From contig NZ_LUUB01000070.1 in NCBI RefSeq assembly GCF_001641635.1, forward strand, positions 1 through 64,000: 64,000 nt of DNA, given 5' to 3'. This DNA comes from Bradyrhizobium centrolobii (GTDB lineage Bacteria > Pseudomonadota > Alphaproteobacteria > Rhizobiales > Xanthobacteraceae). How positions within the stretch are numbered: position 1 is the first letter of the stretch; every line of letters starts with the position of its first letter. The notes under the pieces were generated by a model. That model searched no databases. It saw only the letters and a list, made by a program, of their open reading frames with translations, and was not told the origin of the DNA. Position numbers and translations under genes: made by a program. Positions 34,767 through 43,169 of this stretch are shown piece after piece.

Positions 34767-35655
34767 ACTTTGCGCTGGTGACCTCAGGCGGGAGCTCAAT
34801 GCCGAAATAGCTTTTGTAGATGGCGTTTAGGCTTCCATCCTGAAGGCTCTTATCGATCCATTGATTGATTTTTGCCTCAAGCGCGCCTTCACCTTTCTTG
34901 AAGCCAACGCCCGTGACGTTAGTCTTGAGAACGATTTTCGGCTCAAGAGCGATCGCGGGATTTTTCTTGTTAACGGTCGTCAGCAAGGCAGGAGCGGTGG
35001 CGTAGCAGCTCGCCTGGCCGCTCAGCAGCGCCGTGATCGACGTCGCGTCGTCTTGGAACCGCACGATCTCGGTGCCGGGCAACGCCGATTTCGTGATCTC
35101 GGCATCATTGGTGCTTCCTCGCGTCACCGCAACGCGTTTACCGATTAGGTCTGCGAGCGTCGATACGGGGGCCGCCTTGGGGGCTCCCACCACGATCTGT
35201 ATGGCGCCGTAAGGTTTCGAGAAATCGATGACCTTCTTGCGTTCGTCGGTGATCGACAGCGTTGAGATCACGACGTCAGAGCGCCCGGCGATGAGATGGG
35301 GAATTCTGTTCGCGGGCGTCGTCGGGATCAGCTCGAGCTGAAGCGACCAGTCCTTTGCCAGTTTTTTCGCAATCTCGACCTCGGAGCCGGCGTACTCGCC
35401 CTTTTCGTCGACGATGGAGTAGGGCGGCGCTGCAGGGTCGATCGAGATGGGAATCCTGCCTCTCGCCTTGATGTCAGCGAATAGATCGGCCCTGCTCGGT
35501 GCTGCGGCGAGGCAAACGCACACGGCAATCGCGCCCGTTGCGATGGACGTGACAAGTCGAAAAGGCGTTCGCAAGGCGATCCTCCCAGAGACTGCTGAAC
35601 GTTTTTGATTGTTCGTGACGTTATCGGGTGTCGGCGTTGAGGAGAAGCGCATCAT
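34765..35655 (-). CDS. Periplasmic binding protein of the ABC importer (paralog 1)
   Basis: The 296-residue product is longer at its N-terminus, with a cytoplasmic-looking stretch before the signal helix ('VTSIATGAIAVCVCLAAAPSRA'). The start may therefore be one of the later codons. The SBP_bac_3 domain contains 'GRIPISIDPAAPPYSIVDEK', 'STLSITDERKKVIDFSKPYG' and 'GKRVAVTRGSTNDAEI'. It is a tandem paralog of the downstream gene. Two binding proteins may widen the range of ligands for one importer. A perfect 7-bp palindrome lies 18 bases upstream. Confidence 0.9.
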   Translation of the reverse strand: MMRFSSTPTPDNVTNNQKRSAVSGRIALRTPFRLVTSIATGAIAVCVCLAAAPSRADLFADIKARGRIPISIDPAAPPYSIVDEKGEYAGSEVEIAKKLAKDWSLQLELIPTTPANRIPHLIAGRSDVVISTLSITDERKKVIDFSKPYGAIQIVVGAPKAAPVSTLADLIGKRVAVTRGSTNDAEITKSALPGTEIVRFQDDATSITALLSGQASCYATAPALLTTVNKKNPAIALEPKIVLKTNVTGVGFKKGEGALEAKINQWIDKSLQDGSLNAIYKSYFGIELPPEVTSAK

Positions 35656-35672
35656 TCTTGTCCGAAAATCGC

Positions 35673-35689
35673 TGTCTCACCTCGTGAGA
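35673..35689. promoter_or_regulatory. Palindrome GTCTCACCTCGTGAGAC, candidate IclR operator
   Basis: The arms GTCTCAC and GTGAGAC are perfectly complementary across CTC. The same palindrome occurs at 39042-39058 and 41847-41863 in the same operon. It lies 18 bases before the first binding-protein gene, overlapping its likely internal promoter. Confidence 0.65.
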
Positions 35690-35792
35690 CTGCCAGTCAT
35701 GGCGGCTCGGATGCACTGTCGCGATAAAGGGAGACCGTCGCTTGCGTTGACACAAGGCAAGCTTTCACTGTCCTTGCGAGCCGACCGTTCCG

Positions 35793-36590
35793 TCAGCGGC
35801 CGTCCGTCATGAAGGAGAATAAGAGCCCGATCTGCCCATCCAGCATATGCGTGCCGTCTCGCGTGGCACAGCCGAGCTTGGTGGCCTCTACAAGCAGCCT
35901 TGTCGGGACCGGATCTGTAATGACGTCGGCGACGACCATGTGCGTCGCAAGCTGGGCTGGATCGACGGGAAGGGGATCGCTGTCCCGCAAGCCTGCCGAG
36001 GTCGCATTGACGACGATATCGCACTCTCGGGGAACGGCGGTTGCGATGGAAACCTTGCCAGGATAGGCCGCGCTGAGCTTGTCGAACAGCGTATCTTGGC
36101 TCTTGGAGTTGATGTCGTGGAACGTCAGGTGGCGGGCGCCTTCTTCGAGCATGGAGACCCCGATCGACGATCCCGCGCCGCCGGCGCCGACCATGAACAC
36201 GTTCTTGCCGGCGATGGTGTGGCCCGCTTTTTTCAAGCCGGCAGTGAGGCCCGCCCCGTCGAAATTATCGCCGTACCAACGTCCGTCATCCTCGCGTCGC
36301 ATCGCGTTAATCGCGCCAAGCACCTTGGCGCGGTCGGATAGCCGATCGCAGTGCGCGAGCGCGCCAAATTTATGAGGTAAGGTGATGAGAATGCTGTCGA
36401 TGTTGGGCATCGCCTTGAGCACAGGGAGCGCCGTGTCAAGGTTGTCCTTTTCGATGTGCAGAGGCACCAGAACGCCGTCGTAACCGGTCTCTTGCATTCG
36501 CGCCGTCAACCAGCCCGGCGCGAGAACCTGCGCAATGGGCGAACCGATCAGCGCGTGCACGCGCGTCTTTCCCGTAAGTGCTGTCGCCAT
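35793..36590 (-). CDS. Shikimate-dehydrogenase-like NAD(P)-dependent oxidoreductase
   Basis: The 265-residue product has the substrate-binding domain ('GSPIAQVLAPGWLTARMQET') and Rossmann domain of the shikimate/quinate dehydrogenase family. The catalytic Lys is in 'ITLPHKFGALAHCD' and the partner Asp in 'NFDGAGLTAGL' (NTDG in AroE, here NFDG). The nucleotide motif is 'VFMVGAGGAGSSIG'. Many such paralogs in catabolic operons act on other polyol or cyclitol substrates. Since the classical 'SxS' shikimate-binding serines near the start are replaced by 'GSPIAQVLAP', shikimate itself is unlikely to be the substrate. ATG 36590 begins the domain. Confidence 0.85.
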   Translation of the reverse strand: MATALTGKTRVHALIGSPIAQVLAPGWLTARMQETGYDGVLVPLHIEKDNLDTALPVLKAMPNIDSILITLPHKFGALAHCDRLSDRAKVLGAINAMRREDDGRWYGDNFDGAGLTAGLKKAGHTIAGKNVFMVGAGGAGSSIGVSMLEEGARHLTFHDINSKSQDTLFDKLSAAYPGKVSIATAVPRECDIVVNATSAGLRDSDPLPVDPAQLATHMVVADVITDPVPTRLLVEATKLGCATRDGTHMLDGQIGLLFSFMTDGR

Positions 36591-36619
36591 GGAAGGAGAC
36601 CCAAACTCGTTTCTGCTGC

Positions 36620-37093
36620 TCAGGACAATTTCGGCGCCGCCGAGGGCGGTGCCATGGCATAGCCTCTGCCCTCGTAGTCGAAATCGTGCAGCTTGTTGAC
36701 TGGCTCGGCCTTGTTGACGGGTGAGGCATAATAGGCGCGGATCTCGGCGATCCGCGTGGTGTCGTCGTTGAAGACGTACCATTCGTCGCCGCGGAGCACC
36801 TCGCCGGTAGCCGTCTTCCAATGCGTCCATTCGATCACGGCCTCGCGCCCGCTCTCGCCTGCGAGCACCTTCTCGATTGTCCAGCGCGACCCTAAGGTCT
36901 TGACGCACCACACCCAGCCGTCCGCGATCGCCTTCGCGCCGCGCCAGGGCGCGCCCGGCAGGCCGGGTGGGAAGTAGTGGACGGCGTCGCTGGTGAAGCA
37001 ATCGAGCAGAGCCTGATGATCTGCAGCGTTGCAGGCGTCGAAGTATCGCCGAACGAGAGCTTGCGCTTGCTTGGCCTTGGTGGGTGCCGTCAT
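36620..37093 (-). CDS. SnoaL/NTF2-like protein
   Basis: The 157-residue protein has the alpha+beta cone fold of the SnoaL-like superfamily: 'LVRRYFDACNAADHQALLDC', 'FTSDAVHYFPPGLPGAPWRG', 'VIEWTHWKT'. Members act as small isomerases or hydrolases, or bind ligands. It begins five bases after the RraA-like gene's stop, so the two are probably co-translated. Its role in the pathway is unknown. Confidence 0.82.
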   Translation of the reverse strand: MTAPTKAKQAQALVRRYFDACNAADHQALLDCFTSDAVHYFPPGLPGAPWRGAKAIADGWVWCVKTLGSRWTIEKVLAGESGREAVIEWTHWKTATGEVLRGDEWYVFNDDTTRIAEIRAYYASPVNKAEPVNKLHDFDYEGRGYAMAPPSAAPKLS

Positions 37094-37097
37094 GGGG

Positions 37098-37826
37098 TCA
37101 CTCCGCCGCTTGCCGGGCACGCCATTCGGCATATTCCTTTAGCGTTGCCTCGTTCGGTGGATACGTCCCCCAAAGCGGCGCGCCAGCGTCGATCTTGGTG
37201 AATAGGAATTTTTCGCGCAGCTCCTGCTCATTCGAATCCGCGGCGAGCTCGTCGGCAATAGAGCGGGGAATGACGACGACGCCGTCGCTGTCGCCGACGA
37301 TGATGTCGCCGGGATAAACGGCAACGCCGGCGCAGCCGATCGGCAATTGCATGTCGACGGCGCGGTGATAGGCCGGACGCGTCGACGCTGTGTTGGCCGT
37401 GCAGTAAGCCGGAAAGGGCATTTTTGAGATCTCCGTGCCATCGCGAAACGCGCCATCGGTGACAGCGGCCGCCACACCCTTTCGCATCATGCGCGTCATC
37501 AGCATGTTTCCGGCCGAAGCTGCCCGGGGGTCATTGCGGCTGTCGATCATCAGCACCTGGCCTGCGCCGATCGCTTCCACCGCTTCCCACTGCATGTTGT
37601 CCTCGCCGCGCTTTCTCAGGTCGGACAGATCCCAGTCCTTGTCTTCGCGCGATGGAATGAACCGAAGGGTAAAAGCTTCACCAGCGAAGGATCCGGCATC
37701 CCGATTGAGCGGCGATACGCCGACGAGAAACTGCTGGCGGTAGTTGCGTTTGAAGAGCTGCGTAGTGAGCGTCGCTGTAGAGCATGCCTTGAGCTTGTCG
37801 AGGGTTTGTTTAGCAATCGGAGCCAT
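37098..37826 (-). CDS. RraA-like aldolase/decarboxylase family protein
   Basis: The 242-residue product belongs to the RraA/HMG-aldolase fold. Signature segments are 'GQVLMIDSRNDPRAASAGNM', 'RKGVAAAVTDGAFRDGTE' (the G-x-R-D motif that holds the metal and substrate) and 'VYPGDIIVGDSDGVVVIP'. In catabolic operons these enzymes cleave 4-hydroxy-2-oxo acids or decarboxylate oxaloacetate-like acids, not regulate RNase E. It lies between the SnoaL-like gene and the broken epimerase, so it may do the final cleavage of a dehydrated sugar acid. Confidence 0.85.
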   Translation of the reverse strand: MAPIAKQTLDKLKACSTATLTTQLFKRNYRQQFLVGVSPLNRDAGSFAGEAFTLRFIPSREDKDWDLSDLRKRGEDNMQWEAVEAIGAGQVLMIDSRNDPRAASAGNMLMTRMMRKGVAAAVTDGAFRDGTEISKMPFPAYCTANTASTRPAYHRAVDMQLPIGCAGVAVYPGDIIVGDSDGVVVIPRSIADELAADSNEQELREKFLFTKIDAGAPLWGTYPPNEATLKEYAEWRARQAAE

Positions 37827-37863
37827 GTGGGTCGTTCTCTTTAGGGAAGTTTGCGATCAGGTG

Positions 37864-38889
37864 TCAGGAAATGGCGGCCACGGCCTCGTCGACCATGTCG
37901 AACATCGAATATCTGGGCGCGTAGCCGAGGAGGGCGCGCGCCTTGGCTGAGCTGCCGTGTGTTCGTCCCAGTTCGACCGGAATTCTGGCCTCGACGACGC
38001 GCCGGCCTGTTTTCCTGGCAAGATATGGAATGAACTCGCCGAGGCTCACCGGGCTTGTGGGCGCAAGGTTGAAGGTTTCGCCGATGGCTTCGCGTTTGTC
38101 GAAGATCAGCAGCAGGCCCTGAACGATGTCACGGACGTCGACCAGTTCCTGCGTATGCGGAATGTCGTTCGAGTCCTTGGCCAGAAGCAATGGCTCGTCG
38201 GGGCTGACGAGGGGCTCGAGCACCGCCAGCACCTACGCGAGTTCGCTGTTCGACGTGGTTCCGGCGTGATGCGTGCTGCTCGCCTTGAGGCTGCGGACGC
38301 GGCTGTTGACGTAGAATGCAGGGCCCGAATATTCGCCATTGGGATCAATGATCTCCTTGGCCGCTTCGGTGTGGGAAAACACGGCGGTCGAGATATCGAG
38401 CGACGTTTCGCTGCGGTGATAGAACCTGATCATGTCCTCACCGAGCACCTTGCTCAAGCCGTAGAATGTGTAGGGCTCCTTGGGATGGTTCTCGTCAGTC
38501 GGCCGGTAGCGCGCAAAGCGCGTCGGATAGACTTGGTCGCTGGATGCGAAGACCATGCGAACATAGCGCTTCAGTGCCTCCGCGCTCGCCGCCCGCAGCA
38601 CGTTGTAGGTTCCGACGACGTTGACGTCCCAGAGGAGATCGCGCGCCGACGGTTGAAACGAGATGACTGCCGCCATGTGAAAGACGGCCTCGACGCCGTT
38701 CATGACATGGGCAACGTCCTCGAAGCTCGCGAGACTGCCGGTGTGGCAGGCTATTCCCGACGATTCCGTTGCGATGCGGTTCGGGTCGCCAGGGACGGCG
38801 ATGGTGCGGATGTTGTGGCCGCGCGCCTTCAAGGCAGCGGACAGCACGCCGCCCACTCTTCCAGTCGCGCCGGATACGAAGATTTCCAT
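37864..38889 (-). pseudogene. NAD-dependent epimerase/dehydrogenase interrupted by an in-frame amber codon
   Basis: The short-chain extended family pattern is complete: 'GATGRVGG' near the start for NAD binding, 'FASSDQVYP' and 'YTFYGLSKVLGE' with catalytic Tyr and Lys. The frame then meets TAG at 38233-38235 after '...TTSNSELA' and continues in the same frame with 'VLAVLEPLVSPDEPLLLAKD', 'ELVDVRDIVQGLLLIF' to 37864. A single base change of CAG (Gln) would give this stop. The first part would make a protein lacking the substrate-binding C-terminal domain. ATG 38889 follows GGGATGG. The family (uronate dehydrogenase-like) would suit sugar-acid metabolism. Confidence 0.78.
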
Positions 38890-39041
38890 GTTTCCATCCC
38901 TGCAATATCCTCGATCGCGCTCCGCGTGGTGGACGGAACACTCGCTGAGAAGGGCATCGGAAGGCTCGCCTAGCTCAGTGCCAACACCATAGCTCTCGTT
39001 GTCGTCGGAGAAAGGCGAATAAGTGGAGAGGTGAGGCGGAC

Positions 39042-39058
39042 GTCTCACATCGTGAGAT
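39042..39058. promoter_or_regulatory. Palindrome GTCTCACATCGTGAGAT, candidate IclR operator
   Basis: It matches the site at 35673-35689 in both arms except the last base. It touches the stop codon of the dehydratase gene and lies 153 bases upstream of the epimerase start. Confidence 0.6.
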
Positions 39059-40164
39059 CATGCGTGCGCCGCGTATCGCCCGATGACATCATGATCAGGT
39101 TCAAAGCCGATGCCGACGCTGTGCGATGCGCTCACGACTCCCGTTGTCGGCAGTGGGGTGGCTGCGAGCCACGCCACTGGCTCCACGAACAAGAATTCGA
39201 CCAGCGTCTTCTCCGACATCAGGGGCATCATCGCCAAGGTGGCGAAGTACCCGGGCCCGAAATATGGCGTATGCGGCATGGCGATCTTACCGCTGCGTTC
39301 ACAGGCAGCCAAGACTTGCGCGAACTCGGAAATGCCCCCAACCTTGGTCATGCTCGGCTGCGGATAAGTGACGGCGTTGATGATCCGCCTGAAATCGAAG
39401 GCCGTGCTGGCGTTCTCCCCAGTCCCGACAGGGATGCCGGCCCTCTCGATCTCCGCCATGCTCTGGTAATCATCGGGCGGGAAAACCGGCTCCTCCACCC
39501 ACAGAGCATTGCAGGCTCGGAACGTCTCGCGCAGGCCGATTGTCTCCTGCATCGACCAGGCGCAATTGGCATCGATCATCAGCGAGATGTCGGGTCCGAT
39601 AACTTCTCGGGCGTGCTTGATGACCTCAGGCGCGATTTCGTGCAGCTTGATGTGCCGGTAGCCGAGATCGAGCGCCCGCTTGCACTGTTCGGCCACCAAG
39701 CCCCTGTCGCCATACCTGACGAGGCTCGCATAGGCCGGGCGATGGGCGGGTGCGCTCGCCCCCAGAAGGTGCCAGAGCGGCACGCCCTGCCGCTTGGACT
39801 TCAAATCCCACAGGGCGATATCGACCCCGGAGAGCGCGAACAGCGTAATGCCATAGCGGCCAAAGAGATGAAGCTTCTTTTGCACCTCCAGATTCCAGGC
39901 AGTAACATCGTCGATGCGTGCCATGGTCACAAACGGCGCGATCATGTGATCGACGGCCGCCTTCACCGCCTCCAGGCAGAAATAGGCAAAGGCGTCACCC
40001 CAGCCGACATGCCCGTCCTCATCCTCGATGCGGATTAGCACCATGTCGAGGGTATGCCATCGAGACGGTGTGCCACCCGTGCCAGGCCCGCCATCGGTAA
40101 ATGGGATGCGTATCGGAAAGGTTTGTAGTGAAACGATCCTTGGCACGGAGTTGCTGTCGGTCAT
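39058..40164 (-). CDS. Mandelate racemase/muconate lactonizing enzyme-family sugar-acid dehydratase
   Basis: The 368-residue product is an enolase-superfamily enzyme. The barrel carries 'KLH' (K173-x-H175) as general base region, metal ligands D198 ('MIDANCAW'), E224 ('WVEEPV') and E250 ('GTGEN'), and H298 ('MPHTPYF'). The N-terminal capping domain is present. The K-x-H arrangement and the operon context suggest dehydration of an acid sugar to a 2-keto-3-deoxy acid; the substrate cannot be fixed from sequence. It follows the regulator gene by 17 bases and is the second gene of the operon. Confidence 0.88.
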   Translation of the reverse strand: MTDSNSVPRIVSLQTFPIRIPFTDGGPGTGGTPSRWHTLDMVLIRIEDEDGHVGWGDAFAYFCLEAVKAAVDHMIAPFVTMARIDDVTAWNLEVQKKLHLFGRYGITLFALSGVDIALWDLKSKRQGVPLWHLLGASAPAHRPAYASLVRYGDRGLVAEQCKRALDLGYRHIKLHEIAPEVIKHAREVIGPDISLMIDANCAWSMQETIGLRETFRACNALWVEEPVFPPDDYQSMAEIERAGIPVGTGENASTAFDFRRIINAVTYPQPSMTKVGGISEFAQVLAACERSGKIAMPHTPYFGPGYFATLAMMPLMSEKTLVEFLFVEPVAWLAATPLPTTGVVSASHSVGIGFEPDHDVIGRYAAHA

Positions 40165-40181
40165 GACGCGATTGGCTTTCC

Positions 40182-41834
40182 TCAGAGCGTTGCGATCGGA
40201 TCGGCGAGGCCCCGCTCGCCGACATCGATCGAGAGCAGGTGTCCCGACAAGGGGGCGTTCGCGAGGCTTTCGCGAGACAGGCCGGTGCGCGCGCTCGTCA
40301 CGAAGAGCTCCGACAGAGACGCCCCGCCGAAGGCGATGCCGGTGGGCCTTGGAATGGGGAGCGCGACGGTTCGTTCGATCTCTCCGCTGTCATTGAGCTT
40401 GATCACGCTCCAGCCATCCGACAAGCCGATCCACGGGTTGAAATGTTCGTCGACCGCGAGGGTGCAGGGAGCGCCCGCAACCTTCGGGATATCGGCGAAT
40501 TTGCGCTTCCGACCCGTCTTCCGCTCCAGCAAATAGACGCATTGGCGGGATGGTTGCGTCGCGAACAGTCCGGCATCGTCGGCAAAGGCGATATCGGTCA
40601 CCTGGCCCTGTATCTCGAAGATCGGCTCGATACCCGAATGCCTTCGCCACGGGCCGATCCGGCTGAGATTGGGCTCGGCACCGTAGGCTGCTGCCCAGAT
40701 CTCGCCGTCTCGACAGACGCGCAGCACTTTGAACGAAAGACCCGGCTTTCCTTCAATCCGCTCCTGATTGCCCGACAAATTGTCGATCACGATGTCATTG
40801 CCGACTGAAAAGGCAACGCCGCGCTCGACAAGGCACAGCGAGTTGATGCTCTCAGACAGAGCCTGCAGCGAGATCACGTAGGGATGTCCGCCCTCGGCCC
40901 GTATGGCAGGAGCCAACAGGTCAGCCCAAACCAGGGTGTGCGCGCGTGCATCCCAGCGCGGCGCCCCCCCAATGAAGGCAGCGCTCTTTGTCCATACTTT
41001 GTAACCGCCCGGATCATGCCGGGCGCTCTTAATGGCAGGCGCCAGCAGGCTGGAAATCCGCTTGGCGACATCGACGAGTTCCTGCCCCAGTCGTTCGGCG
41101 CGCTCGGCCGTAATACGAAATGTCGGGCCCGCCACGCTGATAGCCGCGAGCGGCTTTCCGGAAGGATCAAGGATGGCCGTTCCGACGCAACGAGTGCCGA
41201 GGATAATCTCTTCGTCATCGATCGCGTAGCCTCGAGCGCGGACAATGGTGAGATGGGCCTTCAACTGCTCGGGATCGCAGATCGTCTTGTCAGTGAATTT
41301 GCCGAGACCATTGCGCAGCGCAAGTTCGACCTGCGCGTCGGATAGATGAGCGAGGATCGCTTTGCCCTGACTCGTGCAGTGCATCGGTTTCAGCGCACCG
41401 AGCCTGGCGTTGGATCGTTCGGAATGTGCGCTCTCGAAGCGGCCGAGGGAGAGAACGTGATGACCTTCTTGAACTGCAAGATAGGCGGTCTCACCGGTCA
41501 GATCGCGCAATCGCCTCAATTCCACGGTCGCGATCGATGCCAGATCCGATGATGACCAGGCGTTCTGCGCGAGATCGAGGAAGTTGAAGCCGAGCGTGTA
41601 CGCTTGCGTGCGTGGGTCGGCCCGGATCAGTCCGCGCGAGATCAGCGCCGCAAGGATGCGGTATAGCGTCGCCCTGGGGATGCCCGTCTGCTCGGCGAGG
41701 CGCATCTGATCCAGCAGGCCCGGTGATCTGCCGATCAACTCGAGGATGTCGCAGGCCTTACCCAGCAGCGCCGTTCCGGCGACGTTCTTGGGATGGATCA
41801 GCTCTGGTGACCACTCAAGCTCATTTTCGGGCAT
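40182..41834 (-). CDS. IclR-family regulator fused to an SMP-30/gluconolactonase-like domain
   Basis: The 550-residue protein has an IclR winged helix (about 22-82, 'QTGIPRATLYRILAALISRG') and IclR effector domain (about 95-268, 'SQGKAILAHLS', 'GYAIDDEEIILGTRCVGTAI'). A six-bladed SMP-30 propeller follows (about 275-550). Aligning by eye with SMP-30 enzymes, all four metal ligands are changed: Glu of 'GEGPxW' is A291 in 'GGAPRW', Asn of 'FND' is K369, Asn of 'NGLA' is T413 and Asp of 'PDG' is C457. The propeller therefore probably binds a sugar lactone without hydrolysing it. It heads the catabolic operon, with a matching palindrome 13 bases before its start. Confidence 0.88.
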   Translation of the reverse strand: MPENELEWSPELIHPKNVAGTALLGKACDILELIGRSPGLLDQMRLAEQTGIPRATLYRILAALISRGLIRADPRTQAYTLGFNFLDLAQNAWSSSDLASIATVELRRLRDLTGETAYLAVQEGHHVLSLGRFESAHSERSNARLGALKPMHCTSQGKAILAHLSDAQVELALRNGLGKFTDKTICDPEQLKAHLTIVRARGYAIDDEEIILGTRCVGTAILDPSGKPLAAISVAGPTFRITAERAERLGQELVDVAKRISSLLAPAIKSARHDPGGYKVWTKSAAFIGGAPRWDARAHTLVWADLLAPAIRAEGGHPYVISLQALSESINSLCLVERGVAFSVGNDIVIDNLSGNQERIEGKPGLSFKVLRVCRDGEIWAAAYGAEPNLSRIGPWRRHSGIEPIFEIQGQVTDIAFADDAGLFATQPSRQCVYLLERKTGRKRKFADIPKVAGAPCTLAVDEHFNPWIGLSDGWSVIKLNDSGEIERTVALPIPRPTGIAFGGASLSELFVTSARTGLSRESLANAPLSGHLLSIDVGERGLADPIATL

Positions 41835-41846
41835 GGCGCGATTTTA

Positions 41847-41863
41847 GTTTCATTGGATGAGAC
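41847..41863. promoter_or_regulatory. Palindrome GTTTCATTGGATGAGAC, candidate IclR operator
   Basis: Arms GTTTCAT and ATGAGAC match the consensus of the sites at 35673 and 39042 with small changes. It lies 13 bases before the IclR-SMP30 start, fitting autorepression or autoactivation. Confidence 0.6.
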
Positions 41864-42129
41864 TATCCAGCCTGCGGCAGGCGGAATACCACCCGGTCCG
41901 GCCGAAATGCCCACATACTGAGACTCGATGAGTTGAGCCGAACCGGCGCGTCGTCAAGCTTTTGCTAGCGGCGCCGGCTGCCGGCTTCGTCTCGGAAGGC
42001 TAGTTCGCGCAAGCGCTGGAAACCAAGGGTCGTCTGTACGTCATCTCGGCCGACATTTAACCCGGCTATCTGTGCTGATAACTTGGCTATCTGTGCGGCG
42101 CCGGCCATACGCGAGTTAGAGGACTTCAG
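41864..42129. other. No supported gene
   Basis: A stretch around 41958-42058 reads partly open ('FAQALETKGRLYVISADI') but is broken by stops and not recognised. Confidence 0.3.
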
Positions 42130-42942
42130 TCAATTCAGGCCATGCAACGAGGTAAGCAGGCGCAATGCAATTGCGAAGAGTTCGTTTTGAGAAGCAATAC
42201 CTAGCTTCCTGTAGGCACGCTTCCGATAAGTCAATGTCGACTGCAGGCTGATGGCCAAATCGGCAGAAATCGCCTCGGAACTGAAGCCCGAAAGAATGCG
42301 CAGGCACACTTCTCTTTCGCGGCCCGTCAGGTGTGTCAGCGGGGCGATCGTTGAGAACAGAAGTTCAAGTTTATGGAAGGGATTGTGATCCGGTGCGATC
42401 TGAGCCTGAAAATGACGCGCCACTGTGGCGCCAACGCCAGGCGCGATCCGGTTCAGCCGCGCGACCTGTTCGGAGTTGAAGCGGCCCTGCGATATCGTTC
42501 GGTAGAAGTTCGCATAGAAGCAGGTATGCTCGACCCAGATCGCCGTTGCGAACTTGTCGACAATATCGGCATCCTCGAAGAAGATCTTGGCGTATCTTGC
42601 GCTGTACATCCGCCGCGCAAAGGTCGGCAGCACGATCGGCGAGACACTCGCCCGTTCGCGAAAGATCACATCGCGATTTGGATCAGCAAGATGAAAGTGG
42701 CTTGAATAGGCCGCACCGAGATCGGGGCCGATCGGGATATTGCCGATATCAAGAAGGCAGCGTGCCGTCCGCTCGTCAGCGAACGTAAAGACCATGCAGT
42801 GATCGACGCCTGCGATGCGTCGCAATGTATCGATCAGGGCTTGGGGGAATACGGGTCGCCCAATCGCCAGCACTGCAGGCGCGATGTCGCTCTCGCCCGG
42901 CCCTTCCATGGTTTCCTCCATATTAATCTGCTTCTTCCGCAA
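42130..42942 (-). CDS. LuxR-type helix-turn-helix transcriptional regulator
   Basis: The C-terminal 65 residues form a LuxR/FixJ-type helix-turn-helix: 'LTGREREVCLRILSGFSSEA' and 'AYRKLGIASQNELFAI'. The N-terminal 190 residues are not a recognisable autoinducer or receiver domain, but resemble the helical/GAF-like sensor of other solitary LuxR proteins. It is divergent from the cupin gene and lies at the edge of the meta-cleavage cluster, so it may control it. The start at 42942 is the first of three Met in the first 12 codons; a later one may be used. Confidence 0.8.
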   Translation of the reverse strand: MRKKQINMEETMEGPGESDIAPAVLAIGRPVFPQALIDTLRRIAGVDHCMVFTFADERTARCLLDIGNIPIGPDLGAAYSSHFHLADPNRDVIFRERASVSPIVLPTFARRMYSARYAKIFFEDADIVDKFATAIWVEHTCFYANFYRTISQGRFNSEQVARLNRIAPGVGATVARHFQAQIAPDHNPFHKLELLFSTIAPLTHLTGREREVCLRILSGFSSEAISADLAISLQSTLTYRKRAYRKLGIASQNELFAIALRLLTSLHGLN

Positions 42943-43117
42943 ACTTATCAGCCACGTTCCGATCCTGGAAGCGGCACCCGCTGTCGGTGGATTACCGCAC
43001 TATCCGGACGTGACGCTGGACGTCGAGTTTCACCTTCATTCGTTGTCTGGCTCCAACCTCCCTCGGACTCGGCTCGAAAGGCTTTGACGGATTCCGATCC
43101 GCGGCGTCCTTGACAAT

Positions 43118-43135
43118 ACGAAACGTATTGTATTG
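43118..43135. promoter_or_regulatory. Candidate TetR operator ACGAAACGTATTGTATTG upstream of the cupin gene
   Basis: This 18-mer shares the pattern ACGAwnCGTAyTrT with sites at 47889-47906 and 52571-52588. It lies 35 bases before the cupin start codon and contains the inverted repeat AATACG-AAA-CGTATT (43115-43129). Confidence 0.55.
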
Positions 43136-43169
43136 TAATTGGCTCGCCATCCATCGAGGATCACATCCA

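Noticed and set aside
36591..37001. Upstream extension of the shikimate-dehydrogenase-like frame
   Set aside because: It overlaps the SnoaL-like gene in another frame and shows no domain; the family starts at 36590.
41958..42058. Partly coding-like stretch ending YVISADI
   Set aside because: Interrupted by stops and too short to assign to a family.
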